Shown: one piece after another, positions 14,401-29,898 of the stretch
Layout of the letters: each line of letters opens with the position of its first letter
How positions within the stretch are numbered: the stretch's first letter is position 1
From: Acestrorhynchus altus
Lineage: Eukaryota; Chordata; Actinopteri; Characiformes; Acestrorhynchidae
Direction of reading: 5' to 3'
DNA length: 64,000 bases
Assembly (NCBI GenBank): GCA_034509495.1
Contig: CM067506.1
Location: 20,071,392-20,135,391 of the forward strand
The notes under the pieces: model-generated
What the model saw: only the letters and a program-made list of their open reading frames with translations
Databases searched by the model: none
What the model was told of the DNA's origin: nothing
Made by a program: the position numbers and the translations under genes

Positions 14401-14951
14401 AGTGATTACACAATGTCATTTGGCTATTTCTCAGTGGGAATATTTTCAGTCTGTAAACATTTGTGGGTGGTACATTAAGTTAACACCTGCTTGTGCACAA
14501 ATAGCCCCCAGAGGCCAAAAACTATTCTGCCTGTCTATCTCATGAATGCTGAGTATTGTCTTCTGTCGCCAGCAGTGTTAGAGAAGCTCCACCAAAAGTG
14601 TGTGTGTGTGGGCTGGCAAGCAACAGAGACAGAAGCTGGGTGTGATATCTTAAATAAACCCTGCACTCTTATCAGTGTATCGGAGGTATACAGGGGATTT
14701 GGTCTGTTAGTTTGAGACCAAAGAGAAAATATCAGTACAGATGATAGTGCTGTGAGGGTTGTCTGGGGCCTTCTGAGGTGTTCCATTCTTTGGAGTTCAG
14801 TGCTGAGATTTCTTGAGAAAGTAGTGCACTAGAATTTTCAAATTAAATAAGTGTATAATCTCACTGTTTTCACATAAGTAACATTTATTACACAGCTATT
14901 TGCTACACCATTAATAACATAATTTTTGCTGCTATATTGAAATACACTTAC

Positions 14952-15026
<75 letters not shown>

Positions 15027-15175
15027 ACCACCCTGCTAGGACCTGATGCTAAGATTAAGAGGCAGACTCCTCTTAGACATGTTTAAAGCACAAGGCTTCT
15101 TTCCAGAACATGCCATACTACGATGTTCATTCATGCTTCTATAAGATTAGATGTCCCTTTTGGTCCTGCTGGTTT

Positions 15176-15227
<52 letters not shown>

Positions 15228-17563
15228 TCTATGGCCATGTATATTTGTCCTATCCTGTGGTAAATATGTCTCCACCTGCATGTTGTGTAGGGTGAAGAAG
15301 GGAAGATGGGACTTATAGGAGAGAAGGTATCTAGTCTGAACTCAGTGTAGCATGTTGTGTGTGGGCTATCTGTTAAGGCAAGATATTAATAGCATGCATG
15401 GAGTCAAATTAAAGTAATCACTATTGCATTATCATTATGATAATATCATTACGATATCATTATTATTACAATATATATGTTTGCAATAGAGGATTAAAGT
15501 TATATCTTTATTTATTAAGGTGGCCATCAAATGCTTGCTGTTTCATTTTGCACTGCTGCAATGCAAGTGTAACTAACATATATTAGAATGTTTAGTCCAT
15601 TTAATTGATGCAAGTGTCCTATTGCAACAGAAAATACAAAATATTGCGTGACGTGAAGCTCTTTTATTGCCCTCTTGTGGCTCCCCTGTAGTCTGTTTAC
15701 AGATAACGTCCTGCATTTCAACCAAGGGCATAGATTTAGCATGGATGGATTGATGTGTCCCACCAATATCCAGTAATTATTGACTTGTTCGCACCAATAA
15801 TTTAATCCACAACTGTAGAATTATTATGGATGGATTGATGATTACCCACCAACATCCAGAGAATTGTCCCCAGCAGTAATTTATTCCCCTTCGTTCACTG
15901 ACACCACAGCCCCTGGATACTGATAAATTCCAAATGTAATAACCAGAACAAGCTGACAAATAACATTTTTGTGCAAAATATGAGCCTAAAGCTATGAACC
16001 TCTCAAAAGGATTTTATGTGATTTTGAAGTTTTTGAAACAGTAATTTGAACGTCAGTTTTCAGTGTTTTGGTAACTCCCCATTGAAAGAGATTGGAGCCT
16101 GGACCTCATTATTGTCAGGTCCATCAGTCTGCACACTATTGTCAGGGGCTTAATGGCTTGATTTTGGTTGAAATAAGACAAATTGGCTTTTCTTAAATGT
16201 GGGTTGCTGACCCTGGTTTGTACTGATTTCTTGGTGGTATGGTGCTGTTTGACCAGTATACCCATGTTCAGAACACAACAATTACTGCTGGTAATCTGTA
16301 TGTTGATGTCCATTAGTACTGAAAAGGAAAACAGCCTTCATGGCACATTATGTAGTGTTTTCTTAATGGTGATCAGCTTTAATGGTCCATTCTGGGATTT
16401 TTTCAGTAGACAAGCATTTTACTCAATGGCCTGTACCCACTGCACAAAGAGTGCAGGTATAGCTACAATATGTGAGCTGATCTAGACAGCTGCATGCAAG
16501 CAGGCAGTCAGAAAGATGCTTTGCCAAGGGTTATTTTATGGACGAGGAAACTGTTATGTTCATTGCTGAGAAGAGAGACTGGGAGTGACTACTTCTCCTG
16601 ATATCTGTTCTCCTCATACTGGTCCTCTGGAGCCTCCTGTTTTTTTGCACCTTGGTGACCCATACCCACTTTATTTTCCCACCTGTTATCCCCTCTGCCA
16701 AGTACACTGCCTTGCTCTAGCTTGCTAGGCCCGTTACCATGACGATGACTCATGCAGGTTGCTCAGCACGTGGCAGTAGCGTGTGTGTTTTGTGTGTCTG
16801 TTTTCCCCATTAAACTCAGCAGACCGTCTATGGAGAGGGAAAAGCGCACCAACTGAAGCTGCATAATATAGACGCATTGTCAACACTGCAGTCGTTAGAC
16901 TGGCGAGACTCACAGGAAGTAAAAAAGATAACTTGAGTGGCTAATAACAGCATTGTTTGAGTCTCAAATCTCTGTTTAATTAGACCAGATAGTGGCTGAC
17001 CATTTCCCCTGAGATAGAGAAAGCCTACTCACCCAGGTTCTCTCTTTTCATACCCAGTTGTTTGATCCTATACACATTCAAGCTGTCAAGACAGGGTCAA
17101 GACAGACCTCGTGAGTCCGGAAAAACCGAGCCGTAAGCTGGAGGATACAGTGCTGTAGCTTGAGACACTAGAGAACAAGGGTGGGGAACTCCAGTTTTGG
17201 AGGACCAGAGTCCTGCAGATTTCAGCACACCTAATAACTCACCTGTTATTTACCAGGTGCACTTGGTATGCTGGAGCAGGGAAATCAGCTGGGAAATCAC
17301 TAACTGTGCTGAACTCTGGCCCTTAGTACCTCAAAAAGAGTTATTTTTGCAATGGAATAAGCACTTTTGGTTCCTTAATTAACCTTTATTTCTTTTAAGA
17401 GTGGGTGGAACATGTTCTAACATGGACATTATTTGGAATGATGTGGAATTGCCCATCAACCCATCCCATAAACTCAAACAGATGACAACACACACATTTA
17501 TTCTTCCTTAAAAAGTCAATTTATTAAATGCATTTGTTTTTTTCCTTCTGAATATGAACTGAA

Positions 17564-17615
<52 letters not shown>

Positions 17616-19336
17616 TTATTTCAAGTTACCGTCTGTTCTTTTGAAGTGGAAATGATATTGATGCCTGAATTAACTAAAATCACTGCTTTTTCAATATTTT
17701 CACACACCTACTCACCCATATGATACCAGTCCACACATTGATAGTCTGATAAATGAGCTGCAGCCTGTGTCGATCTACACACAGCAAGCTCAGTGAGCTG
17801 TCCACAGTGTGTCAGGTGATCCTGTGCTAAAATAGAAGCTCACACAGAGGATGAAGAGATGATGATGAATAGCAAAGATGACAAGTATAGTATGACTTGA
17901 CTGGAAAAGGAGGGGATCAAAGAGACTTTAGGTTCCCGACGAATGCTTTGGGGATGCAAAGTCTCAATGTCTCTCCCACTCTCTCTCTCTCTGGGGTGAT
18001 TAAAGTTCTCACTCATCACTGTATCCCTCTCTTTTCCCCACCACTACATGGCCACACTCTTTCATCATCCTGAAACTGTAGACACAAAGCCCCCTCCCAA
18101 GTCAGTTTTTGCTCTTTTTATCAGCTGCACTTGTTTATGGACTTTATTAACTGGGTTTTACTGATCTGAATGACCACATATGTACTGACCAGTTTTCACA
18201 GTCATATTTTTTATCGTGCCCTATTTTTTCCCAAACTAAAAGACCATCACACAGTAAATTCCTCTGAAGAAGATATTGATCATGATTTTCTCTTTTTCTT
18301 TTTTAGAGAATTTAAATTTATATAGTATTTCAAAAGATTTGCTACATTTAAGTTACATTTACACACAGCTGCTAATGTAAGTTCCTCATTTTAGTATAAC
18401 AACATCAACAAAGAATAAAAATAAATTTCTTATCCTGCAATTGGCCAGTTAGTTGTATAAATTGTTTGCTAGTTTAGAAATGCAGTTTCTCAAGTATTGT
18501 TTCAGATCAGAAGCATCATGAACTGTACACTGTCTTGTTCTCTTCAGTACACTTGAGCATATTTGCCCTGCAACATTTTTCTCTGGAAAATTGTGTTCAA
18601 ATACAAGAATATAAATTTTATTTAAACATGTCATAGTATTTTACAAATCAGTATAAATGGAGTATGTTAAAGGAAATGTGCATAATTTCAATTATGCATA
18701 ATTTCAATTACACTTTTTGTAAAATTTAGTGAATGTCTCCTCACTATCGACTAACATCTTGACCTGACTATTTCAGCAGGGGGACATTCCTGCTTGTGCA
18801 CAGGTGGAAAAGGACAGGGGTGTAAGAAAAGACAATGTACACACAAGTATATATGGCAGAGAAACAGCCAAACCATCTGGAAGCCAGTGTCTTTACCTTG
18901 TCAACTGTAATATAAAATTATTTCAAATAAAATTATTATTCAAATTATTTAAATACAAAAAATAACACCTCTAATGTACCAGTAGGTAACCCAGATATCT
19001 GACATTTTTACACATTTACATAGAAGTTGAAATGTGGATATTTTTAGTGACTGTTCATAAATTTGTAGACATTTGCAACCCTACACCCAACAGCCAGGTT
19101 GGTGCTTATAGTGTCAGCTGAGTATGCAGCAGTCACATCTCCAGACTAAAGCCCTTCAGAAGTGCCTGGGATCATTAGCACATGCTCATGCCACACACAC
19201 ACACACACACACACACAAAAAACTGTCTCCATATCATTTGACAATGCGTGACCCTTCCAAGGATTCTGTCTATAGCACCTGTTAGAGTCTCACATACTCA
19301 ATGAGTCAGCAGAGAGAGAGTGAGACAGAGTGAGAG

Positions 19337-19394
<58 letters not shown>

Positions 19395-22300
19395 GTGAGA
19401 GTGTTGTGTGTGGCCCGAGAGGAGTGTGCCAAAGCCAGGCTCTGCCACCTGCCTCCTGCTTAGACCCACTGGAGTCTGCATTCCATCTCTCTCCTCTTAG
19501 ATTCCACCTAGAATGCCCGCTGTCTGCCTGTGCCACTTGTGCTTTCTTTGGAGGCTTTTGGAATTCCTAGAACTTTTGCTGTAATGCTAACTTTGTGGTT
19601 GTGCATGATTCAGTAACAGAACTGAGCTGGCATTTTAACTACGTGTTTGGTGTGACTAGATCTACAGGTCTGTCAAGCATTTCAGACATATTCTGTCCAG
19701 CTCTGAAAATATGCTAAATTGATGGTGGTTTTCCAGGGTGAACGAGGAATGCCTGGAATACCTGGGAAACAAGGAGTGAAGGTAGTTTGCCTGGAATTTG
19801 CCTTTACCACACCACTATAGCTGTTTCACACAGCAGGGCAAATTGCATGTTAAAAGTAATCAAATTCAATTTGAGTGTTCATAGTGCGTTTTCAATTGAT
19901 TGACCATAATAATGATGAAGCTGTGTACACCAACTAGGGTGATTGTCTGATTTTCTTCTGGCACACTTCCAAAGACAAAAATGTCATAACATAACTGATC
20001 TGACATCAAAAACGCATGTCTTTAGAACAGTGTTTCTCAACATTGGTCCTGGAGGTACCCCTGTCCTGCACATTTTGGTTTTAACACCCCCTCTGCAACT
20101 CAGGAGCTTGTTAATGGCCTGGTTATTTGAATCAGGTGTGGTGGGATCAGGGAAAGCTCTAAAAAAGGCAGGCTACAGGTGCCATCAGAACCTTGGGGAC
20201 ACCCCTACCCTGTATATTTTAGAGAGAGACATGAGTATTTGTCATCCCTGGCCCTGAAGGCTCTCTTGCCCTGCATATTTCAGAGCTTTCCCTGCTCCCA
20301 CCACAGTGCTTCTCAACCTGGTCCTGGAGGCACCCCTACCCTGCATATGTTAGAGAGAAACACTAGTGTTTCTCAACCCTGGTCCTTGAGGCAACCCTAC
20401 CCTTCGTAATTTAGAGCTTCCCCTGCTCCCAACACACCTGATTAAAATAATCTGTTCATTAACAGGCCCTCATACAGTGTTGTAGAAGGTGTGATAATGC
20501 TAAAATATGCAGGGCAGGGGTGCCTCTAGGGGTTGATAAACAGTGGTCTTGAAATCTGATTCAGATATAAATGTGATTTAAATCTGATTTGAAAATCATA
20601 TTCCAATTTGAAAATCAGATTGCACTGTAAACCTTCTGCTCAGAATGAACATGGCAAAACATTACATTTGATCTTACTTTCAAAGCCTTGGGTTCATTAA
20701 AAAATGTCTGTGTCTTAAACAAGTACCAAGAGTCATGCAACACATTCCACACCTTAGAGCCAGACCGTGCTGTTCATTTATATGCACAGATCGTTAAATT
20801 CACCCTGCATGTAATCATAATTACATAATGGAATAACAGCATCGGAATTTATTTTAAACTGGCATCTCATGAAGCACATTACATCTTTTCAGCTTCCTCT
20901 CTCTATTTGTAGCTTGATAGACTTAAGGAGTGAGAGAACATGTGGAAGAGCCTAACTGAGTGTAATACAACTCCAGCTGTATCTGTAGATCACTAGTCTG
21001 ATGTTTGCTCGTTAGGCAGAGCTCAAACATACATGAAACTAATGGCTATCATGTGGTCTTTACTATGAATATCATGGCAATAGTGGCGCTGCCAGTGATC
21101 AGCAATTTACGTGCTTGCAACATGCAAAGCTTTACAAGCCAATCTAAATATTGATATCAAAGCATGTTGTTTAATTACCATGATAGAAATAATGGTGTCC
21201 AAGGGAAGCAGAGGGTTTACAGTTAATGTCAGCAACTGTTTGTTTCAGCCCACGATTTGTACTGACACTGCTTGTATGAAAAAGGAGACATGATTACAAA
21301 AAATGATCTTTAGTTCTGTTGATGAGATGAGGCATGGCCTGCAGTCTGGGAACACGTTTTGGTGTTTGTTGAGTTTCAGAGTTCAAGAGTTTGCTTACTG
21401 TTTTTGCTTCTCTTTCCTTGGTTTGTCTTTGTTCTTGTTTTCTGTCCTTGACCCTGCTGGTCACATGCTTCAGGGAGAGGTTGGTTTTCCAGGGGCTCCT
21501 GGCCGAAAGGTAAAGGCCTGGAAAATTTAGAATGGTAAACCAATGGTAACCAAAGAATGGTAAACCAAGACAGATAATGGTGCTTTCTATATTTGTAAAA
21601 GGGTCAAGCAGGTCTTCCTGGTATTCCTGGGAAGCGAGGATATAAGGTAGGCTAAAATGAGCATTGAAATAGCATGAGGTTCTCTGAAAGGTGTTTACTG
21701 TGAATACTGAGTGCAAGTCTGTGTTTCTGTGGGTTTTTGATTTTTTCCGTGCCAATAACTAAAAATGTAGTTCAGATGACATTTTTTCAGTTTTTTGTTC
21801 ATTACCTTCATGGATTTATGTAATTCCCACATGTATCTTTGCATGACATTGTGGAACAATGGTCTGATTTTGTCTATTAAATCCATTCCTTGTAACTGAA
21901 ATGTCTGTATCACCACCTCTCATTGTCTCGTTGTTTCAGACCGATTTTTTATTGTGTTTTGTGCATTTCTTTGTGATTTCACTCATAATTACAGATGCAC
22001 TAACAGTAAAATGTCTTGTGTTTGATAATTGGGGGCCTAATTGCATGTTTATGTTTATGGTTATATTAGTACAACTGCTACAGAACTTGGCATTTTTAGC
22101 TAATTTCAGGCAACATATTTTGCCAAAACCATATTTGAAGGCATAGATTACATATGCTGTTACCTGTATCTATGCCACATTTTACCTTTATCCCAAATAT
22201 GTTAATTTGTACTCAATTTGTACTTTCCAAATGACTATATATTGCCTCTAAATTTGGTGAATTCAGCATGCTAGACCAGCTCTTCATACCTGTTTCAATG

Positions 22301-25300
22301 ACACTGAGCTTGTTAACTTTTGTCTCATCGGCAGGGTGAAAAGGGAGAGCCTAGTCCTTCAGTACTTGCCATGAAAGGAGAACCAGGAACACCAGGATTA
22401 CCTGGATCCAAGGTACTATAGAAGCTAGGGAGACTGCAGTTTCATTAATGGACAGTTGATCAGGGCAGTGACCAGATTGTTGATTGCTCTGATTGTTTTC
22501 TGACAGGGTGAAAAAGGCGATCATGGCATCAAGGTTCACTGCACTTTTTATTACTACCATTGAGAACTACTTCAGTGTTGCATAATACATTAATGTTTTG
22601 TTCTGCTGTCTTTTAGTTTTGGTAAATATACAGTAATACCATTCCTTCTGTCTGCCTGCAGGGTGAAGCAGGACCTGAAGGTCCATCTGGACCAAGAGTG
22701 AGTTAAAACTTACAGCTTTTATAGAGTTATAGAATTTGTGTTCAGTATGTATTGTATTAACTGAGACTGTATTAAATATATAATTATTATTTTTCTCATT
22801 AGGGTCCTCCTGGTCCAACGGGAGAACCAGGAAAAACATTGATCAACAACAATGAGAATGTATGTTGTACCATCTTCCTACATGCATGAAAATGATATTT
22901 AGTTAATGAAACACCTTATTTATGTTTAATGGCATCAAATGAAATGTTTTTTGTTTTTTTTTCCCCAGGACATTCGTAATGTGCATCAAATGGTAAGTCT
23001 CCAGTATGCTAAAACATTAAGATCATATACAGTGCATGTGAAATTAATTCAATTAATACTTTAATAATTATGACTGTAGGGCCCACCTGGTCTACCTGGT
23101 CCACCAGGGCCTCCTGGGTTCCCTGGCACCAAGGTAAGCAGCCTTACATGTTCTTACAGTCATAGTACTCATCTAGTCACATATCTTGACTCCAAATTCA
23201 GTGAAATGAGATTTCACACTAAAGTTTCATAATATTTCTTGAAACTCTATTTGTGATCAGGGTGAAGTTGGACTTCCTGGACCTCCTGGTCTTGATGGAG
23301 AAAAGGTACAAATTGAGTTCCAGTGTTCTAATTGCACTTTATAGGCTGTAGTTTTTCATGTGTTGGTAGGTTTTTAATGGTGGGTATTTAAAGCAATTTG
23401 ATTGATATTGGTTAATTCAATATTCCAGGGACCTCGGGGAAAATCAGGAGAGCCTGGCCCTGCAGGACCCCCAGGACCTGAGGGCCCACGAGGAGAGGGT
23501 GGAGTCATGGGTTTCCCTGGGCCGAAAGGAGATAAAGGAGACATGGGTCCCTCTGGATCACCTGTGAGTGTTTAAAGAACTTTGATCTACTTTGATCTAA
23601 TCTGTGAAAGATTACTTTACTTCTGCTACAACTGATTGATTGAAATGGATGTATATCTGTGTCCAATCAATGCGTTAGAACTTTAATGTGTGGGCAGCAT
23701 TGCGTCCATCAATAGGAGATTTTATTAAAATTCAAATATTCATTATTTTTCAGTGTGAACTGATTCCCTCAAAACGCCCTATCCTGGCAAAACCTAACCT
23801 CATTATTAATCTCATCATTCCTTCCCCATTCTGTAGGGTTTAGATGGCCCTACTGGCGAAAAAGGGGTTGCAGGGCCTCCTGGCCCCATTGGATTACCAG
23901 GCTCAATGGTACGCAATGGTGCCCCTCAAGATGAAGAATGTTGTTGAGGCATCAGAGGACATCAGTGTGCAGTGTATTGTGATGGTCTTCCCATAATATC
24001 ATGATGACTATAAGAGGAATATTGAACATTTTGTTTCATTTGGTTCTTCAGGGTCAGAAAGGTGAACCTGGAGAGAAGGGAGATAAATCAGACCTGGTAA
24101 ATATTTTCTTCCATCTGTGTAAATTACTTAATGCAGTTGGAAATGCTGTATTCAAAGCCAAAAATTTAAGGCAACAAGATGACTCATTGTTTATCATGAG
24201 CAGTGACAGTTCTGGACTAAGATTTCCTGATTATAACACTGCTATACTTTCTCTTTTTTATTTTAGGTTTATGGGCCTCCAGGACCTCCAGGGCCTGCAG
24301 GGCCAGTTGGGCCAGTGGTGAGGATGTTGTACACTTTTTTTGGCTAATATTATATTTGGTTAAACTAGACCAAAACTGCACTCTGGACATGCAAAATGTT
24401 CAATAATTAATTCTTTTTCAGAGTAACCCAAGCCCAAGCCAGAGGAAAAAATTACATACATGGAAAAGATCTTCTGAGCTCCTGAGCTCAGTTATTTGAT
24501 TGTTTTAGCCTGCCTGTGTCCTGGCACCTCCAGAATAGTTGAATTATCATTAGTACAGATAGACTATTAGTAAGATTTATTCATGTCCCAAAGGAAGAAC
24601 CTCTCTAGTTAAGCTATAGAAGAGATTTACAGCATCCCTGCGGATTTATATTTGCATAGCTTTGGTCATTTGTCATAATATTGCATAATTAAAGACATGA
24701 CTCAAATACACATTCCCATTTATTTTTTAGGGACCTCCAGGATTGTCTGGGCCAAAGGTGAGGATGTTTCTGTACTGCAATATTAATCAATCACACATTT
24801 AAGGGCTTCTTTTTGGTAAAAAAAAAAAATTGTCTGCTTGTGTTTGCCAGGGGGATCCAGGAGTGGGTCTGAGAGGGGAAAAAGGGGCATCAGGACAGAA
24901 AGGAGAAAAAGGAGACAGGGGCCACCTGGGACTCCCTGTAAGTACATTCCCCTAATATAGCACTCATATAGCAAGCTTAGTGTATAATAATAGAGCTATA
25001 TATTCATATACAATTACCAGTATAGTCAATAACCATGAAGTAGAACCTAGGGACTTTAAATTTCACTAAATCCTTTGGGGTAGAGTTGTGTTCAAAACAC
25101 TTTGACATTACTAATGTACTAGAGGTTTCTGTTACATTGACTCTGGGCATTACTGTGTAATGGCTTTTTGGTTGGAGTGGTATCATTTTGCATGAGCGTC
25201 TTTGTCTTTTCTGAGCAATTGCAGTCAGCTGTTCTGGGATTAATTTGGTCAGCTATAATCTTCCATGCTAACCAGTAACCAGACATGGGCTCTACTTTTC

Positions 25301-27024
25301 GTCTTAGAACTTTAAAGTTAGGTGATTTCCTTGTTCAAACACACCAGTTAAATAGGTTATTGAACATTTACCTGGTGTGTTTAATACTGAACTAGATTAT
25401 CCAAAGGAAATGTTCAATTATAAAATTATAAGACATATATAAACTTACACATAATAACAAGATTTATTGCAGGCCTAATTCTACTGTTGTTACAAACATG
25501 TTAACATTTGCTTTCTTGGACATAATACTGTATGTAGGTGGACAAAACTGTAGATTTATTGACATAAAATACATGTGCAATAATCTTGATAATGTGATGT
25601 TTGTGAGTCATTGCTGCAAAAGTACTGCATATCCTCAGATTTGCTCACACAGCTTTAGCTTTTTGTTTAAATGGTGTATATTATTTGGTAACCCTTCAGC
25701 ACAAAATTCTTTAATTCCATTGTATACTTATTAAGTACCTACATTTTGACAATATGATAGAAAAACAAAAAGTAATAGTGAATTTTGAAGACCTATTACA
25801 GTCCACTATATACTATATATTTATATGAAGTTTGAAATTATTGTTTTTGCAAGATGGGTCAATCGCTTATTATTTAAAATCAAACACAGAAGATTATCTT
25901 GATCAAAAAAGTTTAAAGCATGTCGGACCACCATCTGTGTTTACTTGCCCTATGAAACTGCATATTGTTAGAAGCTTAATAGAATCATAAGTAAGCACTT
26001 AGAAGTACTTCAGTTTTTTGCAGCAGTGACTCACTATTGTAAATCTTAAGACCAGTTAAAAAAATGGATCTTAAAAAAGTTCTAAGTAGAGCTTCACAAT
26101 GCTAAAGGAGAAATGGGAGTAAGAGACTTTATATTTATATTTTCAGTTAAATTGTTCTTTTCAATAAGTTGCCTGCTCAAAAATATCTGTCTATTGCTCC
26201 CATTTATTTTTCTTCTTCTAAGCTCTACTTAGAACCTTCTTAAGATCCAATAGTGCAAAATGCAAATTCCTGCAATTTTTTAATTGGTCTTAAGATTTTG
26301 ATCAGGAGTGTAATGTCATTGTTTTTTATTCTTTGTGAAAAATCTTGTAGTAGATTACATACAGTGTCAACCTTAAGGGCCCCTTTTCCCTAACTTTGGT
26401 TTATTATTATTAAATTCCTTGATAAATCTGTCCTAGTCACACCATCAGCGGCACAGTAACTCTTTTTCCAAAGCTGACATTTCTGAGGTTTGAATTGCTG
26501 TGAAATATTTTTTATCTCATTTCATTTGAATGAAATAAATAACAGGTGAATTAATATTAACCACATGAAGTATCTTTTAGGCTGATCTGACTGTTCAGAG
26601 AGTACAGCGTTCGCTCTTAAATATAGATAATCTGCTGACATCTGAAAATGACAAATGAATCTATTTCAAATGTAATATTTTTGAAATGTGCTCTGTATAT
26701 TTCTAGATATCTGATTTGGTTCATTTACTATTAACAATTGTGTTGATTATAGAGAAAAAAGCATGTACTACTTTATCAGTTATGCAATTTTCCAAATTAT
26801 AGTAGCAGAACCCTGAGCCTGAAGACAACAGTAATTAAATTGATCCTGTATGTAGTACCAGTATCAGACTTGACAGCAGGCAACAAAAATGGTGGAAAAA
26901 AAACATTTTTACAAAAAACAAATTATCTAAAATTATTAAAAAAATATATAAAATTATCCACCCTGAAATAGCACAACATAATATGAAACAAAGTATGTAT
27001 ATATGTGTTAACATGTATTATTAT

Positions 27025-27057
<33 letters not shown>

Positions 27058-28890
27058 ATAATATACAACAATAATAACAATAATTGTGCCAGTACTGATG
27101 GTCTGTATTTGTACCAAAAAAGAAAACGTGGTATTGTGACATGGTAAAAAGGAGTTACTGTCCGTTTCTCACATCATCATCTACACTATCACCCCTCCAT
27201 CAAAACTAGTTTTGTTTTTTATGTCACAAGAATCACTGCTTCACTCACCCCCTCGTCTCCTCCCCACACTCCTCCCCCACTCTCCCACTATCTCCATCTC
27301 TCCTCTCTGCTCTCTAACTGTTTACACACTGTCCAGGGGGCTCATGGTTTAGACGGCAAGCCTGGTCCAGTGGTGAGTGGCGTAAGACCCTTTACCCTCA
27401 CCCCCTCTCTCTGTCCTCTCATCTTTCTATCCTTCCTCTCCCCATCTCCTCCTCTTGCCTCCACAGTCTGCTTGCCACTGCCTGTCTATCTTTATTTGTG
27501 TCCGTATGTCTGCTTGGCTGTCCTACTTTCTGCCTGTCTATGTCTCTCTCATGTTGTCCGCTGGTCAAGGCCTTTGTTTAGACTCTTCATGAGGGCTGTA
27601 GTGGCATGAGGATGACTTCAAGATGACGTTGTCGATAAGATTGTTTAGCTGTGACCTCCCCTTAAATATGTGTGTCCTGAATGGACTACTCAGTTTGTTT
27701 CTCAAGCTGTCATCATGTAACAGATTGATTGGGAGCATGAGTAAATGCTGATAAACAAAACACAGAGACAGTACCAGTGCAAAGATGAATAGTCTCCACA
27801 GTGAACTCCCATGCCTTTCCAGCTCACCATGTTCAGTTTCAATCAATGCCTGACCTCAGATAACCACATTGCCACAAGAGCTGTATTCTTTTAAACAGAA
27901 ATGCTTGGACCTTGTGATATCATACCAGGAGAGCATGCTGGGATGTGGCTGCATGTAGTATTGTTACAGAATGGCATCTCCTGGATGAGAAGACTGCAAG
28001 AAAAGCAAAGTCTAACTGCCCCTCTGTTGAATCCTGTGCAAATTCAAGGAATCACAGCTGAAGATGGACTCATCATTATCTTCTTGTGTGTCTGTTTATC
28101 ACCCAGTAGATCAATAATCTTTACAATCTTAGTAGTGTATTTAATCTTAGATACCTAAATGAATACTGTTACAGAATTAAAAGACCTTGTTTTCTTACTA
28201 CATAAGTATAATCATGAGCAGCAACAATGTGAATGGAATAGTCACTCTCAAATCTATAAAGCTTGTTAATCTACTGGGCCTTAACACCTTCTTTCCCTTG
28301 ATGACCCTGAACCCCAGAGCCCTGGAACTGTTCAAAGCAGACATTTAACTGCTGTCTTTATGTTTAAAGGGTCTAATAGGACCGGCTGGTATACCTGGAC
28401 CAGCAGGACCAAAAGGAGAAAGGGTGAGAGCAGTTTCTTTACTTTCATCATTTCCATAATTTTAAAAATGTTCTTTTTGAAAGTTGTGTTTGCATTATCA
28501 TCAGTACTAAAGCAAAACAGGGTAGATTTTTAGATTTTTATAGATAGATAGGGCAGGATTGACGCACTCACAGCAAGACTTCTATACATGAACCCAACCA
28601 TTTGTTTCAATGATGGGTTCATTGCTAAAGATATTATGGTCCCAGTCCTAATTGCTGAGCTTGCTTGCCATAACAACCACTGGTCCCAACACCTTCTAAC
28701 AGCTTGGTCAGTATTTAACCCCTCTCAAAGTCTGTTAAATGGGCAAAATGTCTTCCAATGTGTCATAGAGGCATGTCAATGATCTCTCACCAAGAGGTAC
28801 TCTAGCCAAAAGAAGCTACTGAGAGGCTCATAGGTCAGTGGGGGAGGTACCTTTTGGCCCTCTTGTACCAAGACCCAGTGTCTAATCAGG

Positions 28891-28971
<81 letters not shown>

Positions 28972-29827
28972 GTTTATTTATATAGCACTTTTTACAACAA
29001 GGTGTTGTCACAAAGCAGCTTTACATAAATCCAGGTCCAAGCCTCAAATGAGCAGCCAGTGGGCAAACAGTGGCTAGGCAAAACTCCCTCAGGCTAGGAG
29101 GAAGAAACCTTGAGGAACCAAGGCTTAAGAAATGAACCCATCCTCCTCTTGTCGACACCGGAGAGCATAAACAAAGGCACAATACATGGGCATAGAAAAG
29201 TAGAAAAGAAATGAAATGCATATATAGAGGGGGGAAATAAAGATAGTTTTGCTTGCAGTATTTGTGATAAAAGTATGAATGAATAATGGCAGTGGAAATT
29301 TAGGTAGCATGCAAGCCGGTGTTGGTAATGAAGTCCATGCAGGTTGCGTAGTCTAATCTAGCAGTTGGGACTAGGAAGGGGATGAGTAGACCACATATGT
29401 AATCATTTATACCTGCCTAAGACTTCCGCCAGTCCAACATGTCTGTCTGGGGATTGTTTTTTGTCAGTGAGTGTACTTCAGGAATGAATATACTTTGTTT
29501 ATTTAATTATAATTTTACAATTGTAGGGAGAGAAAGGAGACATGGGAGTAGCAGGACCAATTGGGCCTCAAGGCATCCCTGTAAGTATATATATACTTTT
29601 GTACATGAAATCTCCACAGCGGCAGGGAATATTTTATATTTTTAATAGCTTGGGAACTCTTGGCCAAATGACATTTTTAAGTAGTTTACACCAGTGGTCC
29701 CCAACCCCCGGGCAATTGATACCGGGCCGCACTTTATCACATAAAGTTAAATAAATCATAATTATTTATGTATCCTCTGCAAACATTTGGATAGAGACAG
29801 TAGTGCTTTTTGTAGCCAGCTAAATAT

Positions 29828-29898
<71 letters not shown>

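Noticed and set aside
18779..18804. Possible small exon after TTTCAGCAG reading GDIPACAQ
   Set aside because: No Gly-X-Y pattern, weak donor, and no place for it in the collagen XIII order.
21294..21755. Minus-strand open frame of 153 codons
   Set aside because: It lies antisense to two firm collagen exons and spans their introns. No family resemblance. Gly-X-Y exons rarely make antisense stops, which explains its length.
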